A DNA stretch of 64,000 nt from Paraburkholderia sp. Ac-20340 (GCF_017104965.1 NZ_JAAGPR010000030.1:43860-107859); one strand, 5' to 3'. Shown: positions 51,605-60,270, counted from the first letter of the stretch. The notes: generated from the letters alone by a model not told the origin. Translations and numbers: made by a program.

Positions 51605-52753
51605 TTAGCGGACTCGCTGCGCGTATTGCCAGGCGAGTTCGGCCATCGGTTTGGCGCGGCGGCCGGCGTCGGCTGCCTGGGCGCTGGCGGCCGTGCCATC
51701 GACGACGCGCTTCATGATTCCCTGCAGAATGGCCGCGATGCGGAACATGTTGTAGGCGAGATAGAAGTTCCAGTCGCCGCGTATCGTCAGGCCCGTGCGT
51801 TCGCAATAGCGGCGCACATAGTCCTGCTCGCCGGGAATGCCGAGCGCCGCCCAGTCCAGGCCGCCGATGCCGCGAAACTGCCCCGGCTCCACATGCCACG
51901 CCATGCAGTGATACGAAAAATCCGCGAGCGGATTGCCGAGCGTTGACAGTTCCCAGTCGAGCACGGCAAGCACGCGCGGCTCGGTGGGGTGGAAGATCAG
52001 ATTGTCGAGACGGAAGTCGCCGTGCACGATCGAGACGCGTGCGTTGCCTTCGCCGCTTTCGTCCGGCACATGCTGCGGCAGCCATTCGATCAGGCGGTTC
52101 ATCGCCTCGATCGATTCCGTCTCCGATGCCTGATACTGGCGGCTCCAGCGATCGATCTGGCGTGCGAAGTAATTGCCCGGCTTGCCGTAATCGGCGAGGC
52201 CGATGGCGCTCGGATCGACGTTATGGAGCGCGGCAATCACGCGGTTCATTTCGTCGTAGATCGCGCCGCGCGCTTCGCGCGTCATGCCCGGCAGCGACTG
52301 ATCCCAGAGCACGCGGCCCTCGACGAACTCCATCACGTAGAACGCGCGGCCGATCACGGCTTCGTCTTCGCAGAGCGCGAGCATCTTCGCGACCGGCACG
52401 TCGGTGGCGCCGAGCGCGTCCATCACGCGGTATTCGCGCTCGATCGCGTGCGCCGAGGGCAGCAGCTTCGCCTTCGGGCCGGGCTTGGCGCGCATCACAT
52501 AACTGCGCGTGGGCGTGACCAGCTTGAAGGTGGGATTCGACTGACCGCCTGCGAACTGCTCGACCGTGAGCGGGCCTTCGAATCCCGCAACCTGCGCGGC
52601 AAGCCACGTTGCGAGCGCCTGGGTGTCGAAGCGTTGACGCTCGGCAACCGGACGCGTGCCTTCGAAGGCGGAAAAATCCGTCGATCGATCGGCGTCGCGC
52701 TGATTGCCGTTGTTCTCGCCGTGCTTGTCTCCATCCGGGGTGGCTTGCGCCAT
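51605..52753 (-). CDS. APH-type phosphotransferase, ACAD10/11 kinase-domain-like
   Basis: A 382-aa protein kinase-fold phosphotransferase. The glycine-rich loop is FAGGQSNPTFKL (residues 67-78), with Lys90 in RAKPGPK, the catalytic loop HGDFRLDN (244-251) and the metal motif DWE (266-268). FAGGQSNPTF and LSTLGNPLADFSY are typical of the ACAD10/11 kinase domain and of LvaA-like 4-hydroxyacyl-CoA kinases rather than antibiotic kinases. It lies between the acyl-CoA dehydrogenase (81 bp downstream) and a histidine phosphatase (33 bp upstream). An aminoglycoside-resistance role is unlikely in this context. Confidence 0.87.
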   Translation of the reverse strand: MAQATPDGDKHGENNGNQRDADRSTDFSAFEGTRPVAERQRFDTQALATWLAAQVAGFEGPLTVEQFAGGQSNPTFKLVTPTRSYVMRAKPGPKAKLLPSAHAIEREYRVMDALGATDVPVAKMLALCEDEAVIGRAFYVMEFVEGRVLWDQSLPGMTREARGAIYDEMNRVIAALHNVDPSAIGLADYGKPGNYFARQIDRWSRQYQASETESIEAMNRLIEWLPQHVPDESGEGNARVSIVHGDFRLDNLIFHPTEPRVLAVLDWELSTLGNPLADFSYHCMAWHVEPGQFRGIGGLDWAALGIPGEQDYVRRYCERTGLTIRGDWNFYLAYNMFRIAAILQGIMKRVVDGTAASAQAADAGRRAKPMAELAWQYAQRVR

Positions 52754-52786
52754 TTTTGTCTCCCTCTCCAGTATGGGTGGTCCGTG

Positions 52787-53506
52787 CTAGCGCTGCGGGC
52801 GATAGCGCAGATATTGCGCGTACAGCATCTCCATCGTCGTGTTGCGGGTGTCGCGATGCAGCGGTGTGGGCGGCGCGTAGTTGAGCGTGCGCACAACCCA
52901 GTCCTGCGGCGCGCTGCCGACATCGAGCGCGTTGATACAGCCGGTCGTCTGCGCGAGATGGCCGAAGAATTGGCGCCCGCCCGCCGTAATCGCGTGCGAG
53001 AGGATCGCGCGGTTCACGCCGCCGTGCAGCACGAGCAGGGCCGTGTCCCACGAAGTATCGGCGCGCAGCGTGGTGATGGCTGGCAGCACGCGGTCGAGCA
53101 GTTCGCCGATACTCTCGCCGCCGAGAAAGCGCGTGTCTTCAGGCACCACGCCGTCGAAGGCGCGCAGAAATGCGTTCTCGACATCGGCGGGCGGGAGATC
53201 GGCCAGACGGCCGCCGCGAATCTCCTGCCACGCGGCTTGTTCTTCCAGCGCGATGGCCTGACCGGTGGCGGCGAGCACGCGCTGCGCGGTCTCGACCGTG
53301 CGGCGCAGACCGCTCACGATCACGCGGTCGAAGCGCACGCCTTGCTGCGCGAACGCCTCGCCCGCAGCGGTGGCCTGCAGGCGGCCGTTCTCGTTGAGCG
53401 GCACGGTGTCGGGATCGATCGCGCGGCCGCTATCGTCGAAGTAGGTGACGTCGCCGTGGCGCATCAGATAGATGCGGCGGCGCTGGGGTAGCTGGAATTC
53501 GCTCAT
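52787..53506 (-). CDS. Histidine phosphatase family protein
   Basis: A 239-aa phosphoglycerate-mutase-like phosphatase. The phospho-accepting RHG is in YLMRHGDVTYFDD near residue 15. The second arginine motif GLRRTVETAQ and the second histidine in LLVLHGGVNRAIL complete the active site. A probable acid/base lies between them. ATG 53506 was chosen; the open frame upstream runs into the enoyl-CoA hydratase gene. It sits 7 bp below that gene in the same operon. The substrate is unknown, possibly a phosphorylated acyl intermediate, which is speculation. Confidence 0.87.
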   Translation of the reverse strand: MSEFQLPQRRRIYLMRHGDVTYFDDSGRAIDPDTVPLNENGRLQATAAGEAFAQQGVRFDRVIVSGLRRTVETAQRVLAATGQAIALEEQAAWQEIRGGRLADLPPADVENAFLRAFDGVVPEDTRFLGGESIGELLDRVLPAITTLRADTSWDTALLVLHGGVNRAILSHAITAGGRQFFGHLAQTTGCINALDVGSAPQDWVVRTLNYAPPTPLHRDTRNTTMEMLYAQYLRYRPQR

Positions 53507-53513
53507 CGCGTGT

Positions 53514-54305
53514 TCATCGCTTGTAAACCGGCGCGCGTTTTTCGAGGAACGCGGTGATCCCTTCGAGACCGTCGCGATGATGCAGCGAACTGACAAAGCT
53601 CTCGCGTTCATCGACGAGCTGCGCGTCGAGCGACTGCAGCGGCGCGGCGTTCGTCAGCGCCTTGATGCGCGCGGCGGAGTTCGGCGAGATCTTCGCGAGA
53701 TCGTCGGCCCACGCGAGCGCCGAATCGAGCGCCGTCTGCGGCTTGACCACGCGATTCACCACGCCGAGATCGCCCAGACGCGGCGCGCCGATCGGCTTGC
53801 CTTCGACCATCAGTTCGAACGCCAGCGCGCGCGGCAGCGCGTGCGAGAGAAACCACGAACCGCCGCCGTCGGGCGTGAGTCCCACGCGCGAATAGGCCAT
53901 CACGAATTTGGCGTCCTCGGCGGCCACGAGCAGATCGGCGGCCAGCGCCAGCGAGAAACCCGCGCCGGCTGCCGCGCCCTCGACGGCCGCAATCACGATC
54001 TTGCTCGACTGCCGCATGGCCGTCGCCCAATGCGACAGCATGTCGATGCTGGCAGCCTGCACCGACGGATCTTTCGCGCGGTTTTCGAGCAGCCGGTTCA
54101 GATTGCCGCCCGCGCAGAAGAAGTTATCGGCGCCGGTCAGCACGATCGCGCGCAGCGATTCGTCGCGCTCGGCCGCGTCGAAGGCTTCGATCGCGGCGGC
54201 GTACATGTCGGGGTGCAGGGCGTTGCGCGCGCCGGGATTCGACAGCGTCAGCACGAGCGTCGATTCGTGATTCTGCGGGCGGCTGGTGAGAAGTTCGGCG
54301 CTCAT
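53514..54305 (-). CDS. Enoyl-CoA hydratase/isomerase family protein
   Basis: A 263-aa crotonase-fold protein. Oxyanion-hole segments are FFCAGGNLNRLL and AAAGAGFSLALAADL. The second catalytic carboxylate region VGLTPDGGGSW has Asp where classical hydratases have Glu, as in oxepin-CoA hydrolase-type (PaaZ-alternative) or PaaG-like members. It could hydrate or isomerise the product of the ACAD at the end of this operon. Its ATG overlaps the stop of a 47-aa ORF by four bases (ATGA). No other paa genes are near, so a phenylacetate role is not supported by context. Confidence 0.88.
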   Translation of the reverse strand: MSAELLTSRPQNHESTLVLTLSNPGARNALHPDMYAAAIEAFDAAERDESLRAIVLTGADNFFCAGGNLNRLLENRAKDPSVQAASIDMLSHWATAMRQSSKIVIAAVEGAAAGAGFSLALAADLLVAAEDAKFVMAYSRVGLTPDGGGSWFLSHALPRALAFELMVEGKPIGAPRLGDLGVVNRVVKPQTALDSALAWADDLAKISPNSAARIKALTNAAPLQSLDAQLVDERESFVSSLHHRDGLEGITAFLEKRAPVYKR

Positions 54306-54445
54306 TGCGATGCCTCGTTCGAGAGATAGGGCACAGTGCTGCGGGTGCGGCCGGGCTTGCCTTTTGCCGGGAGATTGGCGAAGGTGTCGGCGAAGCTCGT
54401 CTGCGCGATGCCGTTTGTCTCAATGTTGAAATGATGTGTCGTCAT
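54302..54445 (-). CDS. Small 47-aa ORF, first in the enoyl-CoA hydratase operon
   Basis: A 48-codon frame beginning MTTHHFNIETNGIAQ and ending PYLSNEASQ, with TGA overlapping the next gene's ATG (ATGA). GGAG lies 11 nt upstream of the start, and third positions are largely G/C like the neighbours. The peptide is polar, with a basic stretch AKGKPGRTRS, no signal or membrane segment, and no family that I know. It might be a translated leader, a small subunit, or a remnant. Confidence 0.5.
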   Translation of the reverse strand: MTTHHFNIETNGIAQTSFADTFANLPAKGKPGRTRSTVPYLSNEASQ

Positions 54446-54580
54446 TGGAAGCGTGGCTCCATGATTGGCCTAGAATAGCACGGTCGTACATTTTTATGAA
54501 AAAGGTTCTGCGCTTTCCGGCCGTATTAAGGGTTCACCCCGGGCCGTCACGCAGACCGTCGCTCCCAGGAGGAAACGAGG

Positions 54581-55222
54581 ATGATGAAGCTGCATGGTTT
54601 TGCTCTCTCGAACTACTACAACAAGGTCAAATTCGTGCTGCTCGAGCACGGCATCGAGTTCGAGGAAGTGTTGACGAAGCTGCCGCTCGGCGAAGCGCAA
54701 CTCGCGCAGTCGGCCACCGGCAAGGTGCCGTTTCTCGAGACTGAGAACGGCTTCGTGTGCGAGTCGGAAGTGATCGTCGAATATCTGGCGGCGCGCTTTC
54801 CAGAGAAGCGCATCTTTTCCGCCGATCCCTGGCAGGCGGCCAAGGAGCGCGAGCTGATCGTCGTGATCGAGACGCATCTGGAACTGGCCGTGCGCGAGCT
54901 GTACGCCGAAGCGTTCTTCGGCGGCACGGTCAGCGACGAGGTCAAGAAGAGCGTGGAGAAGCGCCTGGCGCGCTATATCGCGAGCCTCAAGCGTCTCGCC
55001 ACGTTTGCGCCGTATGTGCGCGGCGAGCAGTTCGGCATCGTCGATATGTCGGCGTTCGTGAATCTGCCGCTGATCGGCATGGCCACGCAAAAGATCTACG
55101 GCCGCGACATGCTGGCGGACGCCGGCGTGGACTGGAAGGCGTATTTGAAGCTGCTGGGCGAGCGGCCTGCCGCACAGCGCGTAGGCGCGGACCGCAAGGC
55201 CTATATCGAGGCGACGTCCTGA
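54581..55222 (+). CDS. Glutathione S-transferase family protein
   Basis: A 213-aa GST with a thioredoxin-like N-terminal domain (MMKLHGFALSNYYNKVKFVL; the Ser at about residue 10 is the likely thiol activator). The GSH-binding GKVPFLETENGFVCESEVIVEYL, with cis-Pro and the ES pair, follows, then an all-helical C-terminal domain. AGGAGG is 6-9 nt before the tandem ATGs at 54581/54584. It is divergent from the acyl-CoA operon, and the 135-bp gap between them must hold both promoters. The substrate is unknown. Confidence 0.88.
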   Translation: MMKLHGFALSNYYNKVKFVLLEHGIEFEEVLTKLPLGEAQLAQSATGKVPFLETENGFVCESEVIVEYLAARFPEKRIFSADPWQAAKERELIVVIETHLELAVRELYAEAFFGGTVSDEVKKSVEKRLARYIASLKRLATFAPYVRGEQFGIVDMSAFVNLPLIGMATQKIYGRDMLADAGVDWKAYLKLLGERPAAQRVGADRKAYIEATS

Positions 55223-55330
55223 GCGACGTCGTGAGCGAATTGCTGAGCGATTGATTGAAGCCGAGCGCGATGCACCGGAACGGGTTGACGTTCGCGGACG
55301 CATCGCGCGGGCCTCGCGTTGCGTCCGGGA

Positions 55331-56533
55331 TCAGAGACGCGCGAGGCGCTCGAGTGCGCTCGCGAGCGTGCTTTCCTGCTTGGCGAAGCAAAAGCGCACG
55401 ACGCCCGATTCGTGCGGCTCGTGATAGAAGGCCGAAACCGGAATCGCCGCTACGCCAATTTCAGCGGTGAGCCACTTCGAAAACTCGGCTTCGGGCAGAT
55501 CGCTGATCGCCGAATAATCGACGCACTGAAAGTAGGTGCCTTCGCAGGGCAGCAGCTTGAAGCGCGAGTTGGCGAGACCGGCGCGGAAGAAGTCGCGCTT
55601 CTTCTGATAGAACGCGCCCAGTTCGAGGTAGGGCTTCGGGTCCTGCATGTATTGCGCGAGGCCGACCTGCATCGGCGTGTTCACCGTGAACACGTTGAAC
55701 TGATGCACCTTGCGGAATTCCGCCGTGAGCGCGGCCGGCGCGGCCACATAGCCCACTTTCCAGCCGGTCACGTGATAGGTCTTGCCGAAACTCGACACGA
55801 TGAAACTGCGCGCCGCCAGTTCCGGATAGCGCGCGACGCTTTCGTGCGGCTGGCCGTCGTAGACCATGTGCTCGTAGACTTCGTCGGAGAGGATCAGCAC
55901 GTTGGTGCCGCGCACGATCTCTTCGAGCTTGCGCATGTCATCGGCGCGCCAGACCGTGCCGGTCGGATTGTGCGGCGTGTTGATGAGGATCAGGCGCGTC
56001 TTCGGCGTGATGGCGGCCGCGAGGCGGTCGAAGGGAATCGCGTAGTCGGGCGCTTCGAGCGTCACGAACACGGGCTTGCCGCCCGCCAGTTCGATCGACG
56101 GCAGATAGCTGTCGTAAGTCGGCTCGACCACGATCACTTCGTCGCCGGCATGGACAGTGGCGAGGATCGCGGTGAGCAGCGCCTGCGTCGCGCCCGCCGT
56201 TACCGTGATCTCGCTGGCGGCGTCGTAGCGGCGGCCATAGACGCTCGCGATCTTGTCCGAGATCGCTTCGCGCAGCGCGGCCACGCCGGCCATCGGCGGA
56301 TACTGGTTGTGGCCGTCACGCATGGCCTGCGCAACCGCGTCGACGATACGCTCGTCGCAGCCGAAATCGGGGAAGCCCTGGCCCAGATTCACCGCGCCTT
56401 TTTCGGCGGCGAGCGCGCTCATCACCGTGAAGATCGTCGTGCCGACATTGGGCAGACGCGACGGAAAAGAGGGCGTGAGCAGGTTTTGCGGCGGAATGTG
56501 CGTCGATTCGTGTGACGGATGCGGTGCGTTCAT
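55331..56533 (-). CDS. Methionine aminotransferase-like PLP enzyme
   Basis: A 400-aa fold-type I aminotransferase of the YbdL/KAT group, which transaminates 2-oxo-4-methylthiobutyrate to methionine or acts on aromatic and other neutral amino acids. PLP residues are clear: NTPHNPTGT (Asn189), SDEVYEH (Asp217, Tyr220), SSFGKTYHVTGWK (Schiff-base Lys251), and a C-terminal RFCFAK arginine. The 20-residue N-terminus is variable. It is a single gene on the minus strand; no methionine-salvage genes are adjacent. Confidence 0.88.
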   Translation of the reverse strand: MNAPHPSHESTHIPPQNLLTPSFPSRLPNVGTTIFTVMSALAAEKGAVNLGQGFPDFGCDERIVDAVAQAMRDGHNQYPPMAGVAALREAISDKIASVYGRRYDAASEITVTAGATQALLTAILATVHAGDEVIVVEPTYDSYLPSIELAGGKPVFVTLEAPDYAIPFDRLAAAITPKTRLILINTPHNPTGTVWRADDMRKLEEIVRGTNVLILSDEVYEHMVYDGQPHESVARYPELAARSFIVSSFGKTYHVTGWKVGYVAAPAALTAEFRKVHQFNVFTVNTPMQVGLAQYMQDPKPYLELGAFYQKKRDFFRAGLANSRFKLLPCEGTYFQCVDYSAISDLPEAEFSKWLTAEIGVAAIPVSAFYHEPHESGVVRFCFAKQESTLASALERLARL

Positions 56534-56620
56534 GGCGCGGACGATAGAAGGCGGTGGGACGGACGGCCGGGAAAGCCTCGAAAGTCTGATTGTAGGCGAG
56601 GGGCGCCGAGCGTGCGCCGC

Positions 56621-57127
56621 TCAGCCCAGCCCGCATTCGGCCAGGAAGGTATCCGGCGTGCCGATGCGAAAGCCGAAGTCGCGCGCGATGCGCTTCGCCA
56701 TCTTCAGCACGGCACGATCCTTCGATACCAGCCACGCCGCGCCGCTCGCGCGTGCCAGTTCCAGAAACTTCTGGTCGTCGCGGTCGCGGCATTGCGGCAG
56801 CGGGCGGGCATCGGCGGGCAATTCGGGCGGCTCGATCTGGCGCACCAGCGTGGCCAGCACGGCGAGCGCGCCGGCCTTGTCGGTGCCGCGCCCCTGAAAC
56901 TGCGGATAGTCGAGCACGTGGGCCAGCTCGCCCTGACAGCGCGCGTCGATCAACGCGCACAGCGCCCCGCGCTCGAGCGCGGTGCGAATCGCGCGCGTGT
57001 GCGGATCGTCGAAGATCAGGATATCGAGCCAGACATTGGAGTCGAGCACCACGGTCAGCGGGGCGGCATCGACGGCATCGGCTGCGGTCGGAATAGGGGC
57101 GTGGTCGGGAGGCGTGAAACCGGTCAT
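56621..57127 (-). CDS. PIN-domain protein, orphan toxin-like
   Basis: A 168-aa PIN-domain protein of the putative toxin-antitoxin PIN family (TIGR00305 type). Acidic metal-binding residues are visible in VVLDSNVWLDIL, the QGELAHVLDYPQF helix and DDQKFLELARASGAAWLVSKDRAVL. Such domains are Mg2+-dependent RNases. No antitoxin gene adjoins it, so it may be a solitary housekeeping nuclease rather than a toxin. ATG 57127 is preferred over 57172 because the extra 15 residues are not conserved-looking. It is divergent from yaaA with 65 bp between starts. Confidence 0.82.
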   Translation of the reverse strand: MTGFTPPDHAPIPTAADAVDAAPLTVVLDSNVWLDILIFDDPHTRAIRTALERGALCALIDARCQGELAHVLDYPQFQGRGTDKAGALAVLATLVRQIEPPELPADARPLPQCRDRDDQKFLELARASGAAWLVSKDRAVLKMAKRIARDFGFRIGTPDTFLAECGLG

Positions 57128-57192
57128 TCGTGAATTCGCTACAATCGGGCTTTCGCCTTTGAACATCGGCACCTGTGTGCCTGCAAGCCTCT

Positions 57193-57975
57193 ATGATAAT
57201 CGTTCTGTCGCCGGCCAAATCGCTCGACTATGACACGCCGGCGCACATCGACACCCACACGATCCCCGATTTCGTCGACGATGCGGCCGAGCTCATCGAC
57301 GGCCTGCGCCGCCTGTCGCCGCAGCAGATCGGCACACTCATGAGCATCTCGGACCCGCTCGCCCGTCTGAATTTCCAGCGTTACGCCGACTGGTCGACGA
57401 AGTTCAGCCGCGACAACGCCAAGCAGGCCGTGCTGGCCTTCAACGGCGACGTCTACGAAGGCTTCGACGCCCGCTCGCTGTCGCACGCCGACCTCGACTA
57501 CGCGCAGAACCACGTGCGCGTGCTCTCGGGCCTGTACGGCGTGCTGCGTCCGCTCGACCTGCTGCAGCCGTATCGTCTGGAAATGGGCACGCGCTTCGAA
57601 AACCCGCGCGGCAAGGATCTGTACGCGTTCTGGGGCGAGCGCATCACGCACGCGCTCAACGCGCAGCTCGAAAGCAACAACAAGGGCGCACGCGTGCTGG
57701 TGAACTGCGCGTCCACCGAGTACTTCAAGGCGGTCAAGCCGAAGAAGCTCGCGGCGCCCATCGTCACGCCGGTTTTCGAAGACTGGAAGGGCGGCCGTTA
57801 CAAGATCATCAGCTTCCATGCGAAGCGCGCGCGCGGCTTGATGGCGCGCTATGCGGTCGAGAACCGCATCGCCGAGCCCGAAGCGCTCAAGGCCTTCGAT
57901 GCCGAAGGCTACGCGTTCGATGCTGACGCATCGAACGATGCCACTTATGTATTCCGCCGGCGTATTGCCGAATAA
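57193..57975 (+). CDS. yaaA: Peroxide stress protein YaaA (DUF328)
   Basis: A 260-aa YaaA/DUF328 protein, which in E. coli lowers free iron and protects DNA during peroxide stress and has a DNA-binding fold. Family segments are MIIVLSPAKSLDYDTP at the start, AVLAFNGDVYEGFDARSL, VRVLSGLYGVLRPLDLLQPYRLEMGT and ISFHAKRARGLMARY. Length is typical. ATG 57193 begins the conserved part. Confidence 0.93.
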   Translation: MIIVLSPAKSLDYDTPAHIDTHTIPDFVDDAAELIDGLRRLSPQQIGTLMSISDPLARLNFQRYADWSTKFSRDNAKQAVLAFNGDVYEGFDARSLSHADLDYAQNHVRVLSGLYGVLRPLDLLQPYRLEMGTRFENPRGKDLYAFWGERITHALNAQLESNNKGARVLVNCASTEYFKAVKPKKLAAPIVTPVFEDWKGGRYKIISFHAKRARGLMARYAVENRIAEPEALKAFDAEGYAFDADASNDATYVFRRRIAE

Positions 57976-58021
57976 GCGGTTGACTCAACGATTGGATTGC
58001 TGACCCAGCGAAGGAAAAGTC

Positions 58022-59185
58022 ATGACGATTTCCATTACTAGCCAGTTCGACGCGGGTGCGATCGAAGTGCTGTCGTGCGAAGAGGCGGAAAAAATCCGCC
58101 TGCGCGTGCGCCCCGATAATCAATCGGAATTCGCACAATGGTTTTACTTCCGCATCTCGGGCGTGCGCGGCGAGCGCTGCGTCATGACCTTCGAGAACGC
58201 CGCACAGTGCGCGTTCCCGGAAGGCTGGCGCAACTATGAAGCCGTGGCGAGCTACGACCGCGTGAACTGGTTCCGCGTGCCGACCTCGTACGACGGCAAG
58301 ATGCTGACGATCGACCACACGCCCGATTTCGACAGCATCTACTACGCGTATTTCGAGCCCTACGGCGAAGAGCGCCATTCCGAATTCCTCGGCATGATGC
58401 AGCAGCTGCCGCATGCGATGCTCACGGAAATCGGCCAGACGGTCGAAGGCCGGCCGATGTCGCTGCTCACACTCGCCACGCCCGGCGACGACACGCCCGC
58501 GGGCAAGCCGAAGAAAACCGTGTGGATCATCGCGCGCCAGCATCCGGGCGAGACGATGGCCGAGTGGTTCGTCGAAGGTCTCGTGAAGCGTCTCGCGGGC
58601 ATGGGCGACTGGGCCGGTGATCCGGTCGCGCGCAAGGTGTTCGACCATGCGGTGTTCCATATCGTGCCGAACATGAACCCGGACGGCAGCCGACACGGCA
58701 ATCTGCGCACCAACGCGGCGGGCGCGAACCTGAACCGCGAATGGATGGAGCCGGATGCGCAGCGCAGCCCCGAAGTGCTGGCGGTGCGCGAGGCGATCGA
58801 GGACACCGGCTGCGATCTCTTCTTCGACATTCACGGCGACGAAACGCTGCCGTATGTGTTCGTGGCGGGTTCGGAAATGCTGCCCGGCTTCACCGATCAG
58901 CAACGCAAGGAACAGACGGCTTTCATCGAAGCGTTCAAGATCGCGAGCCCGGACTTCCAGGACAAGCACGGCTACGAAGCGAGCCGCTATCGCGAAGATG
59001 CGCTCAAGCTCGCGTCGAAGTACATCGGCCACAAGTACGGCTGCCTGTCGCTGACGCTGGAAATGCCGTTCAAGGACAACGCGAATCTGCCGGACGAACG
59101 CGTGGGCTGGAACGGCGAGCGTAGCGCGGCGCTCGGCGCCGCGATGCTGCAGGCGATCCTGCATCACGTCGAGACGTTCGCCTGA
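58022..59185 (+). CDS. M14-family cytosolic carboxypeptidase
   Basis: A 387-aa zinc carboxypeptidase of the cytosolic M14 subfamily (related to CCP/AGBL enzymes). An N-terminal beta-sandwich domain (about residues 1-125) precedes the catalytic domain. The zinc ligands are in RQHPGETMAEW (His174, Glu177) and DIHGDE (His271). NMNPDGSRHGN and the catalytic LTLEMPF (Glu347) are also present. It has no signal peptide, so it acts in the cytosol. In eukaryotes relatives trim polyglutamate; the bacterial substrate is unknown. It follows yaaA by 46 bp and may share its transcript. Confidence 0.9.
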   Translation: MTISITSQFDAGAIEVLSCEEAEKIRLRVRPDNQSEFAQWFYFRISGVRGERCVMTFENAAQCAFPEGWRNYEAVASYDRVNWFRVPTSYDGKMLTIDHTPDFDSIYYAYFEPYGEERHSEFLGMMQQLPHAMLTEIGQTVEGRPMSLLTLATPGDDTPAGKPKKTVWIIARQHPGETMAEWFVEGLVKRLAGMGDWAGDPVARKVFDHAVFHIVPNMNPDGSRHGNLRTNAAGANLNREWMEPDAQRSPEVLAVREAIEDTGCDLFFDIHGDETLPYVFVAGSEMLPGFTDQQRKEQTAFIEAFKIASPDFQDKHGYEASRYREDALKLASKYIGHKYGCLSLTLEMPFKDNANLPDERVGWNGERSAALGAAMLQAILHHVETFA

Positions 59186-59224
59186 GCGAATGATGCCGCC
59201 GCGTGTTGAGCGCGGCCAGGGCAT

Positions 59225-59261
59225 GAAAAAAGGGGGAAGCGGTGTGAGCCGCTTCCCCCTT
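59225..59261. terminator. Terminator between converging M14 peptidase and secreted-protein genes
   Basis: AAGGGGGAAGCGG pairs perfectly with CCGCTTCCCCCTT (13 bp, 6-nt loop). On the minus strand it is followed by a T6 tract, so it best serves the minus-strand gene. The plus-strand side has a weaker T-rich tail. Confidence 0.85.
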
Positions 59262-59327
59262 CGTATTTTCGAGCGCTATTTGAGCACCACGCTGAGCACC
59301 AGGCGCATCGGATCGATGCGCGCGAGA

Positions 59328-60020
59328 TCAGTGCGTGGTCGACTTCTTTTTCGTCGAGCTCTTTTTCGCCGTGCTGGACTTCGACGATTTGCTCGCGGAT
59401 TTGCTGCTGCTCTTCGTGGTCGCCGACGATTTGTGGCTCGATTTGCTGGACGTGGCTTTCTTCGAACTCTTGCCCTTGCCGGTCGCCTTTGTCGACTTGC
59501 CGTGATGCCTGCCGCTCACATGCGAAGCCGTGCCGCCTGCGCTGCTGCTTTCGCTATGCGCGCGCGACGGCGGTACCGGATCGTTCCAGCTGAACGCAAG
59601 AATCTGCTGGCCGACATAGCCGCAGCGGAACTTGAGGTCGTAGGGTTGCTGGCTGCTGTCCTGGGGAATGCCGACACCGTCGACGGTCACGATCGTGTCG
59701 ACCTTCACACGTTGCTTGCCTTCGTCGAACGAATCGTTCCACGGCGTCACGCTCGAATGCGTGCTGTCGAAGGACGTCGCGGGAAACTCGACGTGGTCGA
59801 GCACACTCGACGTGCTGGCGATGAATTTGCCGTGCGCCGCACAACTCGCGACGAGCGGATCGGCGTGCATCTGCGTGACGTAGGTGTTGACGAGATCGTT
59901 CTGCTGTTCAAGCTGATCGGCCTGCGCAGGAAGCGAGCAGAGAAGCGCGAGGCTCGCGGTGCAGGCGGCCAGTCGGCCGAGTACGGTCAGCAACTGGCGG
60001 GATGCGTTGTTGCGGTCCAT
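59328..60020 (-). CDS. Secreted protein with Lys/Ser/Thr-rich tail (possibly BspC-like)
   Basis: A 230-aa protein with a signal peptide that probably ends at PAQA-DQ (residue 34). The globular part (35-150) has two cysteines (Cys60, Cys133) placed for a disulfide and conserved-looking blocks NTYVTQMHADPLVASC, VDTIVTVDGVGIPQD and RCGYVGQQILAFSWNDP. I associate this with a BspC-named domain in Burkholderia annotations, from memory only. Residues about 165-230 are an extreme Lys/Ser/Thr/His-rich low-complexity tail (for example KSSKSSTAKKSSTKKKSTTH), strongly basic and probably disordered. It could bind DNA, LPS or polysaccharide. Function unknown. Confidence 0.8.
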   Translation of the reverse strand: MDRNNASRQLLTVLGRLAACTASLALLCSLPAQADQLEQQNDLVNTYVTQMHADPLVASCAAHGKFIASTSSVLDHVEFPATSFDSTHSSVTPWNDSFDEGKQRVKVDTIVTVDGVGIPQDSSQQPYDLKFRCGYVGQQILAFSWNDPVPPSRAHSESSSAGGTASHVSGRHHGKSTKATGKGKSSKKATSSKSSHKSSATTKSSSKSASKSSKSSTAKKSSTKKKSTTH

Positions 60021-60270
60021 CTGATTGTTCTTGATGAGGGTGGGACGTCAGGCACCGTAAGATGCCGCGGCGCTGGAAGGAGTTCCAGGCCTGGAACAAA
60101 TAAATCGTACAAACGGCTTTTGCGATCGATTTTTGCGCACGGCTGGCGGACAGTCATCACCGAATGGCTATGCGCATCTAAACGCCGGGTCATTCTAGCG
60201 CACGCTTACGGTGGGTCGCTGCAGAAAGCTGCTGGAGATGAAGGAAGAGAGGCAGACGCGGCGCACCGTT

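Noticed and set aside
51605..52753. Aminoglycoside resistance kinase
   Set aside because: The APH fold is present, but FAGGQSNPTF and the operon context fit the acyl-CoA-linked kinase group instead.
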